Assembly: GCA_009885525.1 (NCBI GenBank)
Contig: VFKN01000010.1
Coordinates: 1-36,538 of the forward strand
DNA: 36,538 nt
Direction of reading: 5' to 3'
Source: Anaerolineaceae bacterium
GTDB lineage: Bacteria; Chloroflexota; Anaerolineae; Anaerolineales; Villigracilaceae
The notes under the pieces were generated by a model. That model ran no database searches. It had not been told where the DNA came from and was given only the letters and a program-made list of their open reading frames with translations. The position numbers were made by a program, and so were the translations under genes. Each line of letters begins with the position of its first letter. Within the stretch, counting starts at the first letter, position 1. Of the stretch, positions 19,501 through 27,045 are shown in pieces.

Positions 19501-22500
19501 CAGTTTCAGCCCCGACCCATTTGTGCCGGGACCTGATGCCCGCTTCTATAAGACAGGCGATTTGGTTCGCAGGCTGCCCGACGGCAATATTGAATTTTTG
19601 GGGCGGATAGACCATCAAGTTAAAATCAGGGGATTTCGCATCGAGTTGGGCGAGATCGAGTCTGTTCTGGGGCAGCGCCCTGATGTGCACGAAGTGGTCG
19701 TTGTCGCGCGGACAGAAACCGGCGGGCAGCAGCGCCTGGTGGCATATCTCACTGTGGATGATGAGGTAAGAAACAGGAAGGATGAATTCATTCCCGAATT
19801 GCGAAACTATCTGAAGCAGAAACTGCCAGATTACATGGCGCCAGGCGCTTTTGTGTTGTTGGGGAAATTCCCCCTCACGCCGAACGGCAAGGTGGATCAC
19901 AATGCCCTGCCGCAGCCGGACAGTACCGCGTTGGTCAGCGCCGCCGAATTTGCGCCCCCACAGACTCCAACTGAACAGATTCTGGCGGATATTTGGATTG
20001 ATTTGTTGGGATTGGAGCAGGTCGGCAGGTACGATAACTTTTTTGAGTTAGGCGGCGACTCGATCGTCAGCCTTCAGTTGATCAACCGCGCCCAGTCGAA
20101 AGGTTTATATTTGACTCCGCGCCAGGTATTCGAGGCGCAGACGATTGAATCTTTAGCTCAAATCGCCGCGCAAACCAGGCCGATTCAAGCCGAGCAAGGC
20201 TTGATTACGGGCGATGCGCCGTTGACCCCAATTCAACATTGGTTTTTTGAACGGCATCTGGTCAACCCCCACCATTTCAATCAATCGGTTTTGATGGAAG
20301 TTGAGCGAAATGTCGAGATTGATTTTCTAACCCGGGCAATTGCGCGTTTATTGACCCACCACGACGCGCTGCGTTTGCGCTTTGAGTCCACCGAACAAGG
20401 CTGGCGGCAATGGCATTCGGACACCCAATCGCTGGATGGACTTGTCCGCCTGGTTGATTTGTCGTCTATGTCTTCTTCCGAACAGCAAAGCCGGTTGCGC
20501 GCCGTCAACAAAGAGCTGCAAGCCAGCTTGAATCTTTTTGGCGGTCCGTTATTGCGGGCGGCTCTTTTCGATTTTGGGCAAAGCCAGCCTCAAAAATTAA
20601 TTTTTGCAATACATCATCTGGCGGTTGATTTTGTCTCATGGCAAATCCTCATCTCCGATTTATGGACGGTTTACGATCAACTCGCGCAGGGTCAGCCCGC
20701 GCGATTACCCGCCAAAGGCAGCTCCTTTAAGGCATGGGCAAACTGGCTTGCGCGCGAAGCGCATCAGGAAAAATTAAACGCGGAACTGGATTACTGGCTG
20801 GAAATAGGAAATCGCCCCATCCAATCCCTGCCGGTAGACTTTGAAACGGGCAGGAATCGCGTCGCCGACTCGGATAAAGTCGAAGTCTTCTTATCTGAGG
20901 CTGAGACGCAAGCCCTGCTGCGCGATGTGCCAGGGGTGTATCACACCCAAATCAACGATATTTTGCTGACTGCATTAGCTCAATCTTTTGCCGCATGGAC
21001 GGGCAGCTCCGCGTTGTTGATTGACCTGGAAGGGCATGGGCGCGAATCGGATGCCCTGGACATTTCCAGGACAGTGGGATGGTTCACCTCCCTATTTCCG
21101 GTTTGTTTGCGGCTGGAAGGTTCGGATAACGGCGCGGCAATAAAATCCATCAAGGAACAACTGCGCCGTATTCCCCAAAAAGGAATGGGGTACGGTATCT
21201 TACGCTACCTTAATCAGGAGAGCGCCTCCCAACTTGCCGCGCTGCCGCGCTCCCAGGTTTGTTTTAACTACGGCGGGCAGCTAAAGACCATAGCCGTGCA
21301 TGGGTTGGGCGACGACACCGCGGAAGAGGAAGAGTTGGATTATCTTCTGAATATCGGCGGCATATTGATTGATAACCGCCTTGCGCTTTCGTGGACGTAT
21401 AGCAAAAAACTCTATAAACGCGAAACGATCGAGAAACTGGCTCGGCGTTTCATCGAGGCGCTGCAAGGTTTGATCGTTCACTGTCAATCTCCGCAATCCG
21501 GCGGATATACCCCCAGTGACTTCCCTTTGAGCGCGCTTTCCCAGCCGCAGTTAGACCGCTTGATCGGGCAGGGAGCGAACGTCGCGGATATTTATCCGCT
21601 TTCCCCGCTGCAATCTGTGATGCTCACTCAAAGCCTTAATGCGCCTGATTCGGGGATTTACTTTATACAAACTGTTTTTCAAATTAGCGGGAACTTGGAT
21701 GCGGCGCGCTTCAAACGGGCTTGGCTGCAAGTGGTTGACGGGCATACGACTTTGCGTACCGCTTTTGCCTGGCAGGATTTGACCGAACCCGTACAGATTG
21801 TTAGCAGCCGGGTTTCCCTGCCCTGGGATGAGCAGGATTGGCGGGGCATGCTTCCCGCTGAACAAGCCGATCGTTTGAATCAATTGCTCCAGGATGAACG
21901 CCGCGATGGTTTCGATCTTACCCAGGCGCCTCTGATGAGATGTATTTTGATCCGTCTTGAAGAAGACCGTTATCAGTTTGTATGGAATCGCCATCACCTG
22001 CTTATGGACGGCTGGTCTTATTCAATTTTGCTCCAGGAGGCTTTGGATTTGTACGAAAATCCAGCGCTTAATCTCCCGTCAAACCGCCCTTATCGGGATT
22101 ATATCTCCTGGTTACGCCAACAGGACTTGAGGCAGGCTGAACGATTCTGGCAGGAACGGCTGTCCGGTTTTACCGTCCCGACAGCGCTGCCAAAACAAAA
22201 GCCGGGCGAATTGAACGCAGTCGGTCCGTATGGGGAGGAAAGCCTGCTCTTAACCGCGGAGCTCTCCGCGGGTTTACAGGCGTTTGTCCAACAATATCGT
22301 TTAACGCTCAACACGCTATTTCAGGGAGCCTGGGCTTTGGCGCTGAATCAATACAGCGGCGAACAGGATGTCGTTTTTGGCGTGACCGTTTCGGGACGTT
22401 CCGCCCCGCTTGTTGATATCGAATCGCGCACAGGATTGTTCATCAATGCCTTGCCGTTGCGGATTAAAATGACGCCTGAGACGCCCTGGGTAAGCTGGCT

Positions 22501-22882
22501 GCAAGGTATTATGCGGGAACAAATTAATTTGGAGCAGTACGTTTATACTCCCTTGAAATTGCTCGAGGCGCGCTCTGAAATGCCGCCAAACCAGCCGCTG
22601 TTTAACAGCAACATGCGCTTTCAAAATTACCCTTTGAAGGACGTTAACGAACGCCCGAAAAGCAACCTGAAGATTGTTTACTTTTTCGGCGTTGATTGGT
22701 GGCGCTATCCGCTCAATCTGGTGGTTTCCCCGGATTTAAGGGTAAAATTATCCATTACATATAATAATCGCCTTTTCGATGCGGCTGTTATCCATGAGGT
22801 CTTGCAAAAATTGGCGTCTGTATTGTCCCGCTTTGTAAATGAAAAGCCCGATAATGATCTTAAATTTTTTTTGCGCGATTGA
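13574..22882 (+). CDS. Bimodular nonribosomal peptide synthetase with terminal condensation domain
   Basis: The start at 13574 (ATGA overlap with the FkbH stop, AAGGAGA upstream) is preferred over an in-frame ATG 66 nt upstream, because it exposes a TubC-type docking domain (residues 1-55, DRLRYSAPPG). Domains by approximate residue: C1 75-510 (HHIISDG from 209), A1 525-1045, PCP1 1060-1125 (S1090, GGHS), C2 1150-1590 (HHIISDG from 1281), A2 1600-2120, PCP2 2130-2195 (S2163, GGDS), epimerase 2210-2650 (HHLAVDF from 2347), C3 2665-3102 (HHLLMDG from 2807). The A1 pocket reads D-L-T-K-I-G-E-V-G-K, one change from the Asn code. The A2 pocket reads D-I-W-E-L-T-A-D-D-K, acidic, fitting a basic residue such as 2,4-diaminobutyrate. 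There is no thioesterase or reductase. PCP2-E order implies a D residue, and C3 looks like a D-donor condensation domain. Confidence 0.95.
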   Translation: MNVVDLLNHMRDLGIKLWAEEDRLRYSAPPGVWNTTLQTELAEHKAEILTLLRRAATTDGVYQRAEILPAPRGQILPLSFPQQRVWFFDQLQPGSPVYNVPLAFQLTGALNAAALEGSINDLILRHESLRTTFAVGLDGQPMQIIAPRQEISLKIFGLEHLPAERRIHEARRLVTEEARQPMNLATGPLLRPLLLRLNDAAHVLCLTIHHIISDGWSEGVLFRELSLLYRSRLNHIQAQLAPLPIQYADFALWQNQQIQSDAGDSSPLQDSIAYWKKKLGGGLPVLQLPADYPRPAVQTFRGALYSFSIPKAALDALKDLSRRENASLFMMLLAAFDVLLYRCTAQTDIIVGAPIANRAHPDTEGLIGFFANTLALRATISDHLSFQGWLAIVRQAALEAYDHQDVPFEKLVDLIHPDRSLSYSPVFQVMLVLEDARQFELELPGVTLQPWLVDAGISKFDLTLFVTESPAGLNCSFEYSADLFEAETIARMAGHWQCLLESILADASQPIGKLPMLTESERRQLLVEWNDTRVEYPQERCVQDLFEAQAERTPDAIAAVFEDRQLTYRELNRKANQLARYLQKRGVKPDALVGVYIERSLEMLIGLLGILKAGGAYVPIDPSYPSERQKYIIEDSGISILLTQESLYESVKFFAGDELICLDRDWSKIAEESDANPQRDVTSENLAYVIYTSGSTGLPKGAMIVHRGLTNYLNWCLRAYPVKQGQGSPVHSSLSFDLTVTSIYPALLCGQKVTLLPEKLGVESLESVMKKEMDFSLVKITPAHLILLNEQMNSVDVAGRTHAFIIGGEILYSEHVNFWLEHAPDTALVNEYGPTETTVGCCVYTIPAGTKPQGAIPIGRPIDNTQLYVLDEYMQPVPIGVAGELYIGGAGVARGYLNQPELTVQKFIPSPFSSNPEERLYKTGDRARWLSEGNLEFLGRLDFQVKIRGYRVELGEIESVLEQRPEVGQVVVADRADANGMKRLVAYLTVNAGAQNENPIAELRSYLQRHLPDYMIPGAFVVLDELPLTPNGKIDRKALPDPDGAALVSSVEFAPLQTPTEQILAGIWIDLLRLQRVGRYDNFFELGGHSLMATQALARLRGTLGVEVSVRTLFEAPTLIELGAAIDLARKQVSQLPPPMLAVERTGDLPLSFAQQRLWFHDQIEGPNSTYNLYLPLRLSGPLNAAALESALNEIVQRHEALRTTFPMSNGSPRQQIESALKIPLRLFDLQLFPADEQDQELKRLLTQEVEHFFDLAVGPLFRPALYRLGEKEHILLLNMHHIISDGWSLGILWNELAHLYQAFVNDVPASLPPLERQYVDFSVWQRAWLQEGVLAAQLAYWKDQLANAPTLLDLPTDYPRPPVQSFHGGVFSFEVDSDLFAAMKELSRRQGVSLFMLLYAVFAVLLSRYSGQEDIVIGTVIANRHYQSVEKLIGYFVNSLALRVNLSGQPTFAELLNRIRQLTLDAYAHQDAPFDQLVNELNIPRNLSHSPLFQIMLSLDNTGSKFGAMAELDVSAVNIERRSAKFDLTLEFTETGENLQASLEYNSDLFELATIERMAGHMQTLLAAVAADPRQPIVNLPLLTEAERRQIFGDWNDTRRDYPNKCFHLLFEEQVERTPDNIAVFFENERLTYRELNRRANQLAHHLRALGVEPEKIVGVCMERSVETLVSLLAIFKSGGVYVPLDPALPAERLDFMVSNSQAAVVLTKSAYESNLSSSTARIVQLDKARQTIAAHPQTNPENLSNPKNLAYIIYTSGSTGVPKGAMVEQQGMVNHLYAKIWDLNLTGNDRIAETAPQSFDISIWQFLSALLMGGSTYIFNDETSHSPADLLNRVEEESISILEIVPSLLHFVLDEARARGSAKPDLSALRWLLLTGEALPPQPCREWFVHYPNIPLMNAYGPTECSDDVTHYPIYKAPPLEMTTIPIGKAVTNMRLYILDAHKQPTPIGIPGELYVGGIGVGRGYLNNPERTAVSFSPDPFVPGPDARFYKTGDLVRRLPDGNIEFLGRIDHQVKIRGFRIELGEIESVLGQRPDVHEVVVVARTETGGQQRLVAYLTVDDEVRNRKDEFIPELRNYLKQKLPDYMAPGAFVLLGKFPLTPNGKVDHNALPQPDSTALVSAAEFAPPQTPTEQILADIWIDLLGLEQVGRYDNFFELGGDSIVSLQLINRAQSKGLYLTPRQVFEAQTIESLAQIAAQTRPIQAEQGLITGDAPLTPIQHWFFERHLVNPHHFNQSVLMEVERNVEIDFLTRAIARLLTHHDALRLRFESTEQGWRQWHSDTQSLDGLVRLVDLSSMSSSEQQSRLRAVNKELQASLNLFGGPLLRAALFDFGQSQPQKLIFAIHHLAVDFVSWQILISDLWTVYDQLAQGQPARLPAKGSSFKAWANWLAREAHQEKLNAELDYWLEIGNRPIQSLPVDFETGRNRVADSDKVEVFLSEAETQALLRDVPGVYHTQINDILLTALAQSFAAWTGSSALLIDLEGHGRESDALDISRTVGWFTSLFPVCLRLEGSDNGAAIKSIKEQLRRIPQKGMGYGILRYLNQESASQLAALPRSQVCFNYGGQLKTIAVHGLGDDTAEEEELDYLLNIGGILIDNRLALSWTYSKKLYKRETIEKLARRFIEALQGLIVHCQSPQSGGYTPSDFPLSALSQPQLDRLIGQGANVADIYPLSPLQSVMLTQSLNAPDSGIYFIQTVFQISGNLDAARFKRAWLQVVDGHTTLRTAFAWQDLTEPVQIVSSRVSLPWDEQDWRGMLPAEQADRLNQLLQDERRDGFDLTQAPLMRCILIRLEEDRYQFVWNRHHLLMDGWSYSILLQEALDLYENPALNLPSNRPYRDYISWLRQQDLRQAERFWQERLSGFTVPTALPKQKPGELNAVGPYGEESLLLTAELSAGLQAFVQQYRLTLNTLFQGAWALALNQYSGEQDVVFGVTVSGRSAPLVDIESRTGLFINALPLRIKMTPETPWVSWLQGIMREQINLEQYVYTPLKLLEARSEMPPNQPLFNSNMRFQNYPLKDVNERPKSNLKIVYFFGVDWWRYPLNLVVSPDLRVKLSITYNNRLFDAAVIHEVLQKLASVLSRFVNEKPDNDLKFFLRD

Positions 22883-22937
22883 CGTTCAAGATTGTTTTTA
22901 ATCCCTGCGTGTTGTTTTCAATAAAAAAGGATTATCC

Positions 22938-24713
22938 ATGACACCGAAAAAAAACATCCACCTGATATTGATGGTTGCATTGACGGCCGTTTTTTTGCTG
23001 CCGGGATGCGCTTCGCAAGCCGTAACCGAAACGCCTGCGCCGGCGACAGCGACGGCGGTTGTCCAGAAGAAAGTCTTGAATATTTGGAGCCCGGATACGC
23101 CCACGACCCTCAACCCTAATTTTTCACTGGGTACGCAAGACTATGAGCCGTCCCGCATTACGTATGAACCCCTGGCAGACTTTGATAAAGACGGCAAACT
23201 GGTTCCAATTCTGGCAATAGAGATCCCGTCATTGGAAAACGACGAATTAGCCGCCGATAATAAATCCGTTATCTGGAAACTCAGGCGGGATGTGCTTTGG
23301 TCGGATGGGGAACCCTTTACCGCGGATGATGTGGTGTTCACTTATTCCTATATTATTGATCCCGAGGTAAAAGCGGTCGTAAAATCTGAATACAGTCAGG
23401 TTGCCAATGTTGAAGCGTTGGATGATTACACGGTCAAGGTTACGTTCAAAGACGTCAACCCAGCCTGGGCGCTGCCCTTTGTGGGAATTCGAGGCTTGAT
23501 CCTGCCGAAACACATTTTCGAATCTTATAAGGGACCCAACGCGCGCGAAGCGCATGCCAACACAGTTCCAATTGGGACCGGTCCTTATCGCGTTAAAGAA
23601 CCCGGTATTAAACCGCAGGAAGTTCTTCTGCTCGGTTCACAGGTGGTCAAGACGACAAAGATCGTATTCGAGCCCAATCCCTATTACCGCTTCAAGGACA
23701 AGATTGCCTTTAAACAGGTTGTTTGGCGCGGGGGCGGCGACCTGACAGAATCCAACCGGCAGTTATTTGAGGAGGGAAGCTTGCATGTGGCATATCGGGT
23801 TGACCCCGCTCTGGCGTCCGCTGATAGTAAAGGGAAACTTTTGTACACTTTCCGCACAGGCGTACGGCGCATCCTTCTGAATTTTACAGACCCCTATAAA
23901 CTATCCGCGGAGGGAGAGTACTCCAGCTTGCTGGTTGCGCATCCCCTTTTTAGCGATAAGACGGTCCGCCAGGCGATTGCCCATGCCATTGATCGCAAGA
24001 CTCTCATTGCTGAAGTGTATAAGACCAGCGTGCCTGCGAATGCCGCCCTGGTTGCCCCGCCGCAATATCTGTCGAAAAAAGTTTTTTATGAATACGACCC
24101 GCAGAAAGCGAAAGCCTTGTTGGACGAAGCCGGTTACGTGGATGCCGATGGCGATGGTTTTCGCGAGAAAGACGGGATTAAGATGAAGATCCTGTTTCAA
24201 TCTTTTGTTGACGCCAAGACGCAAGTGGCTCAGGGAATCATCAAGGAAAACCTCAGGGCGATCGGCATTGATGTGGAAATAAAGCCGACCGACTCGGGCA
24301 TCATGTTCGGCGATGACACCTCGAACCCCGATAGCATAGCCCGTTTCAACGCGGATTTGATGATGTTCGGCACAACAAGCAACAATTTTGACCCGACCGC
24401 TTTTATGGATTTCTGGACGTGCAAACAAATCCCGCAGAAAGCCAATAACTGGCAGGCGGGCAACAATAATGAAAGATGGTGTAATCAATCGTACGACGAT
24501 CTGCTCCAGCAGACAAAGACCGAACTGGATCCTGTGAAACGGCAGGAGATGTTCATTCGCTTGAACGACATGCTGATCGAAGACGTGGCGATGATCCCGG
24601 TGGTCTGGGAGAGGGATGTGTTTGGCGTCAATCAATATCTTGAAGGACTTGACCCCACGCCCTGGGATTCGCTCACGTGGAATATTCAGGATTGGTATTT
24701 TGCCGAGCCGTGA
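22938..24713 (+). CDS. Family 5 ABC transporter solute-binding lipoprotein
   Basis: 591 residues with a lipoprotein signal (KK, hydrophobic run, lipobox LLPGC, Cys24) and a short Thr/Pro/Ala linker. The body is a peptide/nickel-type (SBP_bac_5) binding protein: LNIWSPDTPTTLNP at the start, ITYEPLADFDKDG, LWSDGEPFTADDVVFTYS, PIGTGPYRV, VRQAIAHAIDRKTLI and AKALLDEAGYVDADGDGFREKDG. It captures oligopeptides or similar solutes outside the membrane. It follows the NRPS by 55 nt with an AAGGA ribosome site, yet no permease or ATPase gene is in the window, so it could be an orphan receptor for the peptide product or share a transporter encoded elsewhere. The ligand is unknown. Confidence 0.92.
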   Translation: MTPKKNIHLILMVALTAVFLLPGCASQAVTETPAPATATAVVQKKVLNIWSPDTPTTLNPNFSLGTQDYEPSRITYEPLADFDKDGKLVPILAIEIPSLENDELAADNKSVIWKLRRDVLWSDGEPFTADDVVFTYSYIIDPEVKAVVKSEYSQVANVEALDDYTVKVTFKDVNPAWALPFVGIRGLILPKHIFESYKGPNAREAHANTVPIGTGPYRVKEPGIKPQEVLLLGSQVVKTTKIVFEPNPYYRFKDKIAFKQVVWRGGGDLTESNRQLFEEGSLHVAYRVDPALASADSKGKLLYTFRTGVRRILLNFTDPYKLSAEGEYSSLLVAHPLFSDKTVRQAIAHAIDRKTLIAEVYKTSVPANAALVAPPQYLSKKVFYEYDPQKAKALLDEAGYVDADGDGFREKDGIKMKILFQSFVDAKTQVAQGIIKENLRAIGIDVEIKPTDSGIMFGDDTSNPDSIARFNADLMMFGTTSNNFDPTAFMDFWTCKQIPQKANNWQAGNNNERWCNQSYDDLLQQTKTELDPVKRQEMFIRLNDMLIEDVAMIPVVWERDVFGVNQYLEGLDPTPWDSLTWNIQDWYFAEP

Positions 24714-24793
24714 ACCGGCTAAAGACAAACCAGCGCAGGCGTATTGCCGTTATTCCGGCGTTCGTTGCTGTCAACGTAATCATTTGGATTTAA
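24710..24793 (+). CDS. Possible 27-residue basic-hydrophobic peptide or gene remnant
   Basis: A GTG start overlaps the preceding stop (GTGA) and opens a 27-codon frame ending TAA at 24791. The product begins MNRLKTNQRRRIAV and continues with a hydrophobic stretch (AFVAVNVIIWI). The shape, a basic N-terminus then a hydrophobic run, resembles the first helix of an ABC permease of the DppB kind, which commonly follows a family 5 binding protein. It could be a truncated permease remnant, a small membrane peptide or chance. There is no independent ribosome site. Confidence 0.25.
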   Translation: MNRLKTNQRRRIAVIPAFVAVNVIIWI

Positions 24794-24806
24794 TTTCGAG
24801 GTCTTT

Positions 24807-26801
24807 ATGAATTCTCAATCAACCTCTCAAGAAAAACTGCTTCGAAGAAGTTTCTTCGCGGATTTAAAAATCGGCGCCAAGCTGGGGCTTGGCTTTGGCG
24901 TGCTGGTGGCGTTGATCTTCTTCAGTGCTGTGGTCAGCTACACCAGCAGCGCGCAAGCCACCACGCGTATTCAAAAATCCGATGACGTGCTTGTTCCCGC
25001 CGCTCTGACGGCATCGCAGGCTCAGGCAGATTTGTTGCGCATGTTATCAGACGTGCGCGGTTATCTGGCGTTGGGGGACGCGATCTACCGCGACAGCTAC
25101 CTGCAATCTGCCCAGGCTTTCGAAGCGAATCTCGCAAAACTGGAAGAGCAATCCAGTGACCTCGACCCAAGCGATCAAGCCCGCCTTAAAGAACTTCGAA
25201 AAACCTACGAACAGTGGCGGCCCCTGCCGGAACAATTGTTCGAACTGCGCGACGACCAGCTGGACCGTGAGCCGGCTTATCGGATGCTGGCGACGGATGG
25301 GGTCGAACATGCCGGCAATGTGATCATTGCTCTTAATCAGATGATCGCCGAGCAAAGCAAGCAGACGCCCTCCGTGGAGAACATGGCAATCATGGACGAC
25401 ATGTCCAAGTTCCAGGGTAATTTCCTTGCCATGCTTTCAGCGCTGCGCGGCTACGTCACCACTCGCAACCCTGTTTATCGCTATGAGTATGGAGCCAATA
25501 AGGGGGCTAACGATGAGGCTTGGAGTCGCCTGCTGCAGGACAAGAGCAAATTGACCAAAAGCCAGCAACAGTTCATGGCGGATATTGGAAGAGAACGTCA
25601 GTCCTTTCTGATTATGCCGGACGAAATCTTCAAGATTTTGGAAAGTACCGATTACAGCTGGCGTAAGGATTTGTACTTGTTTAACACCGAGGCTGTTCCG
25701 CTTGCAGACCAGATGGATAAATCCCTGAGCGATTTGGTTAAAAACCAGCAAAACACGCTGAGGTCTGAACTCTCATCCGGACGTCGTTCGTTGGAAGTTG
25801 CCAATCTGTATATTATCGGCAGCGGTATCGTAGCCCTGCTTTTTGGCTTGATCATGGCTTATGCTTCCCGCAGTGCTATTGCCCTGCCGATTGGCCGTCT
25901 GACTCATGTTGCTGAACAAATCCGTGAAGGCGCCCTGGATACGCAAGCCAAAGTTGAGTCGCGCGATGAGATCGGTATTCTGGCTGCTACTTTCAACAAT
26001 ATGACCTCCAAACTACGCTCTACTCTTTTCCAAGTGCGCAAGGAGAAGAAGCGCGCCGATGATTTGTTGGAAGTCGTTATCCCAATCGGTGTTGAACTGA
26101 CCACCGAAAAGGATTTCAACCGTTTGTTGGAGAAGATGCTTTTAGAAGCTAAATCTTTCTGCAATGCCGATATGGGCATGCTCTATCTGCGTCCTTCGCA
26201 GGAAAAGAACGAATTGAAATATGTAATTGTGCGCAGCGATTCACTCCAGATTGCTTTGGGAGGCACTACTGGTAATGTGATTCCATTTGGCGTCATGCCT
26301 TTGATGGATTCTACCGGGGCTCCAAATCATCGGCATTTGATTACTCATGTTGCATTGAGCGGCGTTACAGCTAATATTGAAGATGCTTCCCAATCTACGG
26401 ATTTTGATTATCTAATTGAACAGGAAGAACTATTCAAAGGATATTCAGTTAAATCTCTTTTAGCTATTCCACTAAAAAATAGCGCTAATCAGGTTTTGGG
26501 TGTAATACAGTTGATCAACCCCAAGGATGCTGTTGATAATGGCGAAACTATTATATTTGACCCGAACTTACAGCAAATGATGGAATCCTTCTCATCGCTA
26601 GCTGTTGCAGCTCTCGAAGCTTATATCCGCGAGCAGTCTCTTCGTGCTGAAGTTGCACAATTGCGTATTGAGATTGATCAAGCCAAACGCCAAAAGCAAG
26701 TCGGCGAAATTGTCGAATCCGAATTCTTCCGTGATTTGAAATCCAAAGTACAAAATATACGAGGTCGTCAAAAAGGCGGCTCGGAGAATAAGGAAACATA
26801 A
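24807..26801 (+). CDS. Membrane sensor with HAMP and GAF domains, no output domain
   Basis: 664 residues. Transmembrane helices at about 26-46 and 330-353 enclose a roughly 280-residue, mostly helical extracytoplasmic region resembling four-helix-bundle/CHASE3-like sensors. A HAMP linker (about 354-405, IALPIGRLTHVAEQIREGAL, SRDEIGILAATFNNM) leads to a coiled segment and a GAF domain (about 425-610). The last 55 residues are helical and charged (EIDQAKRQKQVGEIVESEFF). No histidine kinase, cyclase, GGDEF or methyl-accepting domain follows, so signal must pass to another protein. The start has GAGG upstream. It lies 93 nt after the binding-protein gene on the same strand. The GAF-coding part after about 26280 is visibly more AT-rich than the first half. 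Confidence 0.85.
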   Translation: MNSQSTSQEKLLRRSFFADLKIGAKLGLGFGVLVALIFFSAVVSYTSSAQATTRIQKSDDVLVPAALTASQAQADLLRMLSDVRGYLALGDAIYRDSYLQSAQAFEANLAKLEEQSSDLDPSDQARLKELRKTYEQWRPLPEQLFELRDDQLDREPAYRMLATDGVEHAGNVIIALNQMIAEQSKQTPSVENMAIMDDMSKFQGNFLAMLSALRGYVTTRNPVYRYEYGANKGANDEAWSRLLQDKSKLTKSQQQFMADIGRERQSFLIMPDEIFKILESTDYSWRKDLYLFNTEAVPLADQMDKSLSDLVKNQQNTLRSELSSGRRSLEVANLYIIGSGIVALLFGLIMAYASRSAIALPIGRLTHVAEQIREGALDTQAKVESRDEIGILAATFNNMTSKLRSTLFQVRKEKKRADDLLEVVIPIGVELTTEKDFNRLLEKMLLEAKSFCNADMGMLYLRPSQEKNELKYVIVRSDSLQIALGGTTGNVIPFGVMPLMDSTGAPNHRHLITHVALSGVTANIEDASQSTDFDYLIEQEELFKGYSVKSLLAIPLKNSANQVLGVIQLINPKDAVDNGETIIFDPNLQQMMESFSSLAVAALEAYIREQSLRAEVAQLRIEIDQAKRQKQVGEIVESEFFRDLKSKVQNIRGRQKGGSENKET

Positions 26802-26816
26802 AGTGCCTTAATCTAA

Positions 26817-26852
26817 AAATGTCCTTAGAGTTTATATCTTGGGGCATTTTTT
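26817..26852 (+). terminator. Probable terminator after the HAMP-GAF gene
   Basis: AAAATGTCC pairs with GGGGCATTTT (one or two G-T pairs) around a loop of about 14 nt and is followed by a T-run. It would end the NRPS-containing transcription unit. Confidence 0.55.
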
Positions 26853-26964
26853 CTTCCATACCCTATATATGTAGGACGATTGATTGACTGACTGGCTATC
26901 CCTCAATTGACTTCTTCTTTGCCAACTATGAAATAGTCACGCATTTCCGAGATACAATTTGGGG

Positions 26965-26973
26965 TGCTATAAT
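26965..26973 (+). promoter_or_regulatory. Upstream gap promoter, extended -10 TGCTATAAT
   Basis: A consensus TATAAT (26968-26973) preceded by TGC forms an extended -10 box. The -35 region (TTCCGA at 26945) is weak. A second -10, TGTTAGAAT, follows at 26987-26995. Confidence 0.6.
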
Positions 26974-26986
26974 CTATGAAAATCTA

Positions 26987-26995
26987 TGTTAGAAT
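26987..26995 (+). promoter_or_regulatory. Proximal gap promoter, extended -10 TGTTAGAAT
   Basis: Same nine bases as the thiolase promoter. The expected start site (about 27001-27003) falls on the first bases of the candidate Rex operator, so repression by Rex would block this promoter. Confidence 0.55.
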
Positions 26996-27000
26996 ACGTA

Positions 27001-27018
27001 TAGTGCAATATTTCACAA
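27001..27018 (+). promoter_or_regulatory. Candidate Rex operator upstream of gap
   Basis: TAGTGCAATATTTCACAA matches 14 of 16 defined positions of the Rex consensus TTGTGAAANNTTTCACAA, with a perfect right half-site. It sits between the proximal -10 box and the ribosome site of gap. A Rex protein is encoded about 6 kb downstream, and similar sites lie at its own promoter. Confidence 0.7.
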
Positions 27019-27045
27019 ACACAAATTTCTTCAAGGAGAATTAAA

